Positions 3,451 to 5,973 of a DNA stretch of 5,973 nt are shown here, in pieces (within the stretch, counting starts at the first letter, position 1; each line of letters begins with the position of its first letter). A program made the translations under genes and the position numbers. The notes under the pieces are model-generated. The model worked only from the letters and a program-made list of their open reading frames with translations, was not told the origin of the DNA and searched no databases. Source of the DNA: DASSFZ01 sp036514635 (GTDB taxonomy: Bacteria; Chloroflexota; Anaerolineae; Fen-1058); the NCBI GenBank assembly GCA_036514635.1, contig DATBWU010000323.1:1-5973 (forward strand), in the 5' to 3' direction.

Positions 3451-5604
3451 TCATTCGCTGTGCTTAACGGGAATGGACACCGTGACGATGGTCCCGTCGC
3501 CGGGCACGCCCTGAATGTCGAAGGTGCCGCCCAGTCGCTGCGCGCGCTCCCGCATCCCCAGCAGGCCCAGCGAGCGCAAGCCGGCGATTTCACCCGCTTG
3601 AATCCCCCGCCCATCATCGTGAACCTGAAGCGTCAACGCCTCAGGCGTGGCGGCCAGTCTCACCTCGATGAGCTGCGCGCCGGCGTGGCGCGCGACGTTC
3701 GTCAACGCTTCCTGAAAGATGCGGAACAGCGCCAGGGACTGTGCGCGGGGCAGGGGCAAGTCGGGCGAGGACACCCTCACTTCACACACGATGCCCGTGC
3801 GTTTCTCAAAGTCACGCGCCAGCCATTCGATCGAGGCGGCCAGCCCGAGGTCGTCCAACATGCCCGGCCGCAGCTCAGTTGCGAGGCGCCGCACGGTTTT
3901 GATCATCGTATCCATCTGGGCCGTGACCGCTTTAGCCTTTTGGGCGAGCGCGACGTCCTTTTGCACCAGCCGATCGGTCAACCATGCCAGATCGAACTTC
4001 ATGGCGGTCAACGCCTGCCCCAATTGATCGTGCAGCTCACGCGCGATTTGCGTCCGTTCCTCCTCGCGCACCGATTCCAGATTGGCCGCCAGCGCGCGCA
4101 AGCGTTCATAAGACTCGGTAAGCGCCACTTCGGCCGACAAGCGCTGCTGATACGCCAGGGCATTTTGGATGGCGATGGACGCGGCTGGCGCAAGCGCCAT
4201 GAGCATTTCTTGATCACTAATGGTGAAGCCCTCGCCGTCTTTTTTGTTGCGGATGTCAAAATAGCCCAGCACCTCACCGACTGAATCCAGGATCGGGGTA
4301 CAGACAATTGAGCGCACGTCGGCATTGATGGCGAGCTCATGCTGCATCACCGGATCGTGGGCCGCGTCGCTCGTGCCGTACGGGACTTTATGCTTCAAGA
4401 CCCACCCCGGGATACCTTGTCCCGGTGGCCACGTGTATTCAAACGAAATGGCCGTGCCCTGCCGAAAATGCTTGCGGACGGTCATGCCCTCGGCAGTCCG
4501 CAGGCCCGCGAACCCGCTTTCGCCGTTGACAATTCGGATGGCTTCTTGCGCCAGTTCATCCAGGATGGTGTCCACATCGAGCGTCGCGTTCAGTTTTTTG
4601 CTGATGCGAAACAACGTCTGGATCATGGCTTCGGATTGTTTTACCTGTGCGAGCGCCGCGCGCAGTTCGGCGGTGTGTTCGCTTACACGCTGTTCCAGTT
4701 CGGCATTCAGGCGTTGACTCTCGCGGTACAGCCGGGCTTTGTCCAGATAGATGGCGATATGGCTGACGAGGTTCTCAGCCAGGGCGAGGGCGTTCAGATC
4801 AAAGCGGCGACCGGATTCCGCCGTCACGAACGTCATCGTGCCGAAGATCTGCGGGCGGGCGATCAGCGGCACGATCATATACGATTTGATCGCGGCCGCG
4901 GCGGCCAATCGTTCCGGGCTGACTTCCGCAACCAATTTCGGTTCGCCGCTGCGCAACACCGCCGGCAGCCCAGCGGTGTCATCATTGGGCAGATAGTGTT
5001 GCAGCCAGTCGCGGGCTTCTGGTCTTGTAGCCGTCTCGGCCGGGGCTAGCGCCACCTGCTCAAGTGAGCCATCGGCCTGGAGCACGTGCACGGCACACCA
5101 GTCGGCCATCTGCGGCACGACCACCTGCGCCAGCGTAGTGAGCTGCGCTTCGTAATCCACGACATTGGTGAGCAGCGCACTGGCCTCGGTCAGCAGACGA
5201 TTGGCCTCCCGCAGTTGCTGATCCGTACTGTCGCTTGAACTGCTGATGATACTGATCAGCGTGCTGCCCTCATTATGAATGAGCGAAGCGCTGACGTAGG
5301 CTATGAAGGTTGTGCCATCGCGCCGCTGGACGAGAAATTCACCCGACCAGCCCTCGCCGCGACGCAGTTGGCCCATGTTCGCGCGGGCCGCCTCCATCAG
5401 CAGCGGGGCCGCTAAAACCTCGACGATATTGCGGCCGTGCGCCTCGTCCACGGTCCAACCGTAGAGCGCCTCGGCAAAACGGTTCCAGAAGATGATGCGG
5501 CCCGTCAAGTCGACGGCCAGAATGGCCTGCTCCACGACATTCAGCAGTTGCGCGTGAAGACGAATTTGCTCTTCATCTGACTCAGGCACTGGTGTGGGCT
5601 GCAT
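3451..5604 (-). CDS. Soluble PAS-GAF-GAF sensor histidine kinase (NarL-type partner)
   Basis: A 717-residue protein with no transmembrane segment or signal peptide, so it senses inside the cell. Domains in order: PAS (~15-130, with IFWNRFAEALYGW at 38-50), GAF1 (~135-290), a coiled-coil helix (~290-330, ELEQRVSEHTAEL), GAF2 (~331-482), a second helical linker (~485-513), HisKA_3 dimerisation domain (~514-580) and HATPase_c (~620-715). The phosphorylated histidine is H525 in ARELHDQLGQ. The ATP site shows the N box with N636, DDGRG (663-667) and GLLGMRERA (680-688). HisKA_3 kinases pair with NarL-type regulators, matching the next gene. The ATG is preceded by a strong AAGGAGG (5620-5614), 9 bases upstream. 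GAF2 has no obvious conserved haem or bilin cysteine signature that I can identify, so the ligand is unknown. Confidence 0.93.
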   Translation of the reverse strand: MQPTPVPESDEEQIRLHAQLLNVVEQAILAVDLTGRIIFWNRFAEALYGWTVDEAHGRNIVEVLAAPLLMEAARANMGQLRRGEGWSGEFLVQRRDGTTFIAYVSASLIHNEGSTLISIISSSSDSTDQQLREANRLLTEASALLTNVVDYEAQLTTLAQVVVPQMADWCAVHVLQADGSLEQVALAPAETATRPEARDWLQHYLPNDDTAGLPAVLRSGEPKLVAEVSPERLAAAAAIKSYMIVPLIARPQIFGTMTFVTAESGRRFDLNALALAENLVSHIAIYLDKARLYRESQRLNAELEQRVSEHTAELRAALAQVKQSEAMIQTLFRISKKLNATLDVDTILDELAQEAIRIVNGESGFAGLRTAEGMTVRKHFRQGTAISFEYTWPPGQGIPGWVLKHKVPYGTSDAAHDPVMQHELAINADVRSIVCTPILDSVGEVLGYFDIRNKKDGEGFTISDQEMLMALAPAASIAIQNALAYQQRLSAEVALTESYERLRALAANLESVREEERTQIARELHDQLGQALTAMKFDLAWLTDRLVQKDVALAQKAKAVTAQMDTMIKTVRRLATELRPGMLDDLGLAASIEWLARDFEKRTGIVCEVRVSSPDLPLPRAQSLALFRIFQEALTNVARHAGAQLIEVRLAATPEALTLQVHDDGRGIQAGEIAGLRSLGLLGMRERAQRLGGTFDIQGVPGDGTIVTVSIPVKHSE

Positions 5605-5674
5605 AGAACCACCCCTCCTTTCTCTGGTGGCTGCTCACAACGTGGGCGGCTCTTGAAACGACGTCACTCATTCT

Positions 5675-5680
5675 ATTATA
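5675..5680 (-). promoter_or_regulatory. -10 box of the kinase-regulator operon
   Basis: ATTATA on the plus strand reads TATAAT on the minus strand, 70 bases before the kinase ATG. No good -35 box lies at 16-19 bases, so an activator may be needed. A TGACGTC segment (5665-5659) lies just downstream, near the expected transcription start. The prediction rests on the perfect hexamer and its position. Confidence 0.5.
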
Positions 5681-5851
5681 GACCGGAGTGGGCCGGCGTG
5701 GCGCGATCAATTCGGCTTTTGGGGCCTGTGTAGGACAAATACGGACAGCCCTTTACACTCAATGCCTACAAATTCTTCGGCAGCGTGCTGATAGCCACCG
5801 GCGCGTAAAGCGTTTATCATCATCGAGAGCATTCGGTAATTCGCGGGCAGC
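5681..5851. other. Upstream region of the kinase operon with a GGACA direct repeat
   Basis: No coding region is supportable here. GGACA occurs at 5733-5737 and 5743-5747, a 10-base period that places both copies on the same helix face, ~55-70 bases upstream of the operon's -10 box. Such spacing suits a dimeric response regulator or other activator. Five-base copies are short enough to arise by chance. Confidence 0.3.
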
Positions 5852-5938
5852 GCCCGGTGATGAATCACCGGGCTAAAAAAGCGAAGCCTGCTGAAGCAGG
5901 CTGCTTGCCGCTTCAGCCGGATTGATCCGGCTTTTCTT
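5852..5938. repeat. Triple tandem palindrome, dispersed intergenic repeat
   Basis: Three perfect palindromes with two-base centres follow one another: GCCCGGTGAT/ATCACCGGGC (5852-5861/5864-5873), AGCCTGCT/AGCAGGCT (5885-5892/5895-5902) and AGCCGGAT/ATCCGGCT (5915-5922/5925-5932). Spacers are ~11-12 bases and contain AAAAAAGCGA and GCTTGCCGC. The third is followed by TTTTCTT, like a plus-strand terminator; the first is followed by six A residues. The wording GGTGATGAATCACC is one I recognise from abundant intergenic repeats in environmental genomes. The element may continue to the window edge (5973). Confidence 0.65.
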
Positions 5939-5973
5939 GATTAGCCCGACGATTTTGCGAAGCACCCCGTAGC

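Noticed and set aside
3460..5049. Long plus-strand open frames (3460-4284, 4339-5049 and shorter ones)
   Set aside because: They are antisense to the histidine kinase, which has clear domains and catalytic motifs; the opposite frames are by-products of GC-rich codons.
5688..5876. A 62-codon plus-strand open frame
   Set aside because: It runs into the triple palindrome and crosses the kinase promoter region; no ribosome binding site or protein similarity is seen.
5852..5938. CRISPR array
   Set aside because: The three palindromes differ in sequence and are not copies of one repeat; spacers are ~11-12 bases.

Overview
The window looks like a stretch of bacterial chromosome, moderately GC-rich. 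It probably comes from a Chloroflexota-type or similar environmental bacterium. That placement is an inference from the gene style (free-standing one-RRM protein, soluble PAS-GAF-GAF sensor kinase, DUF6916-type fragment) and the dispersed palindromic repeats; no rRNA or marker gene supports it. There are five intact protein genes, one broken gene remnant and an unusually large number of RNA-scale hairpins.

Left part (1-909): the first ~186 bases hold a minus-strand remnant of a DUF6916-like gene with no start and an apparent frameshift near the window edge. Directly beside it (188-330) is a cloverleaf-like structure: a long closing stem, a second stem and two perfect hairpins. Bases 331-720 have no convincing gene but contain a strong palindrome at 547-582. 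A good extended -10 promoter (723-752) then starts a ~150-base leader carrying a terminator-like hairpin with an 8-T tail.

Plus-strand block (910-2469): a Crp/Fnr-family regulator, a 92-residue RNA-binding protein with one RRM, and a 75-residue CsbD-like stress protein follow one another. The RRM gene has its own consensus extended -10 promoter and a leader with an 11-bp hairpin and U-rich tail. A heptamer (CACATCA) in the crp-type leader recurs as half of an inverted repeat around the RRM -10, so the regulator may control both genes. Two sets of hairpins separate the RRM gene from the CsbD-like gene.

Convergent junction (2470-2764): this holds a long GCAGAG-type dispersed palindrome and smaller hairpins.

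Minus-strand operon (5680 to 2765): a promoter at 5675-5680 drives a cytosolic PAS-GAF-GAF-HisKA_3-HATPase histidine kinase and, 56 bases later, a NarL/LuxR-type response regulator. A hairpin lies in the gap just ahead of the regulator's ribosome binding site. Upstream of the operon is a direct GGACA repeat with 10-bp spacing. The right end (5852-5938 and probably to the edge) is a tandem of three palindromes typical of dispersed chromosomal repeats.

Overall the region reads as a sensing and stress-response neighbourhood: a two-component system convergent with a Crp-type regulator, an RNA chaperone-like protein and a CsbD-like protein. The most interesting material is the leader and intergenic RNA structure. 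Nothing in the coding content by itself points to a new defence or mobile system.
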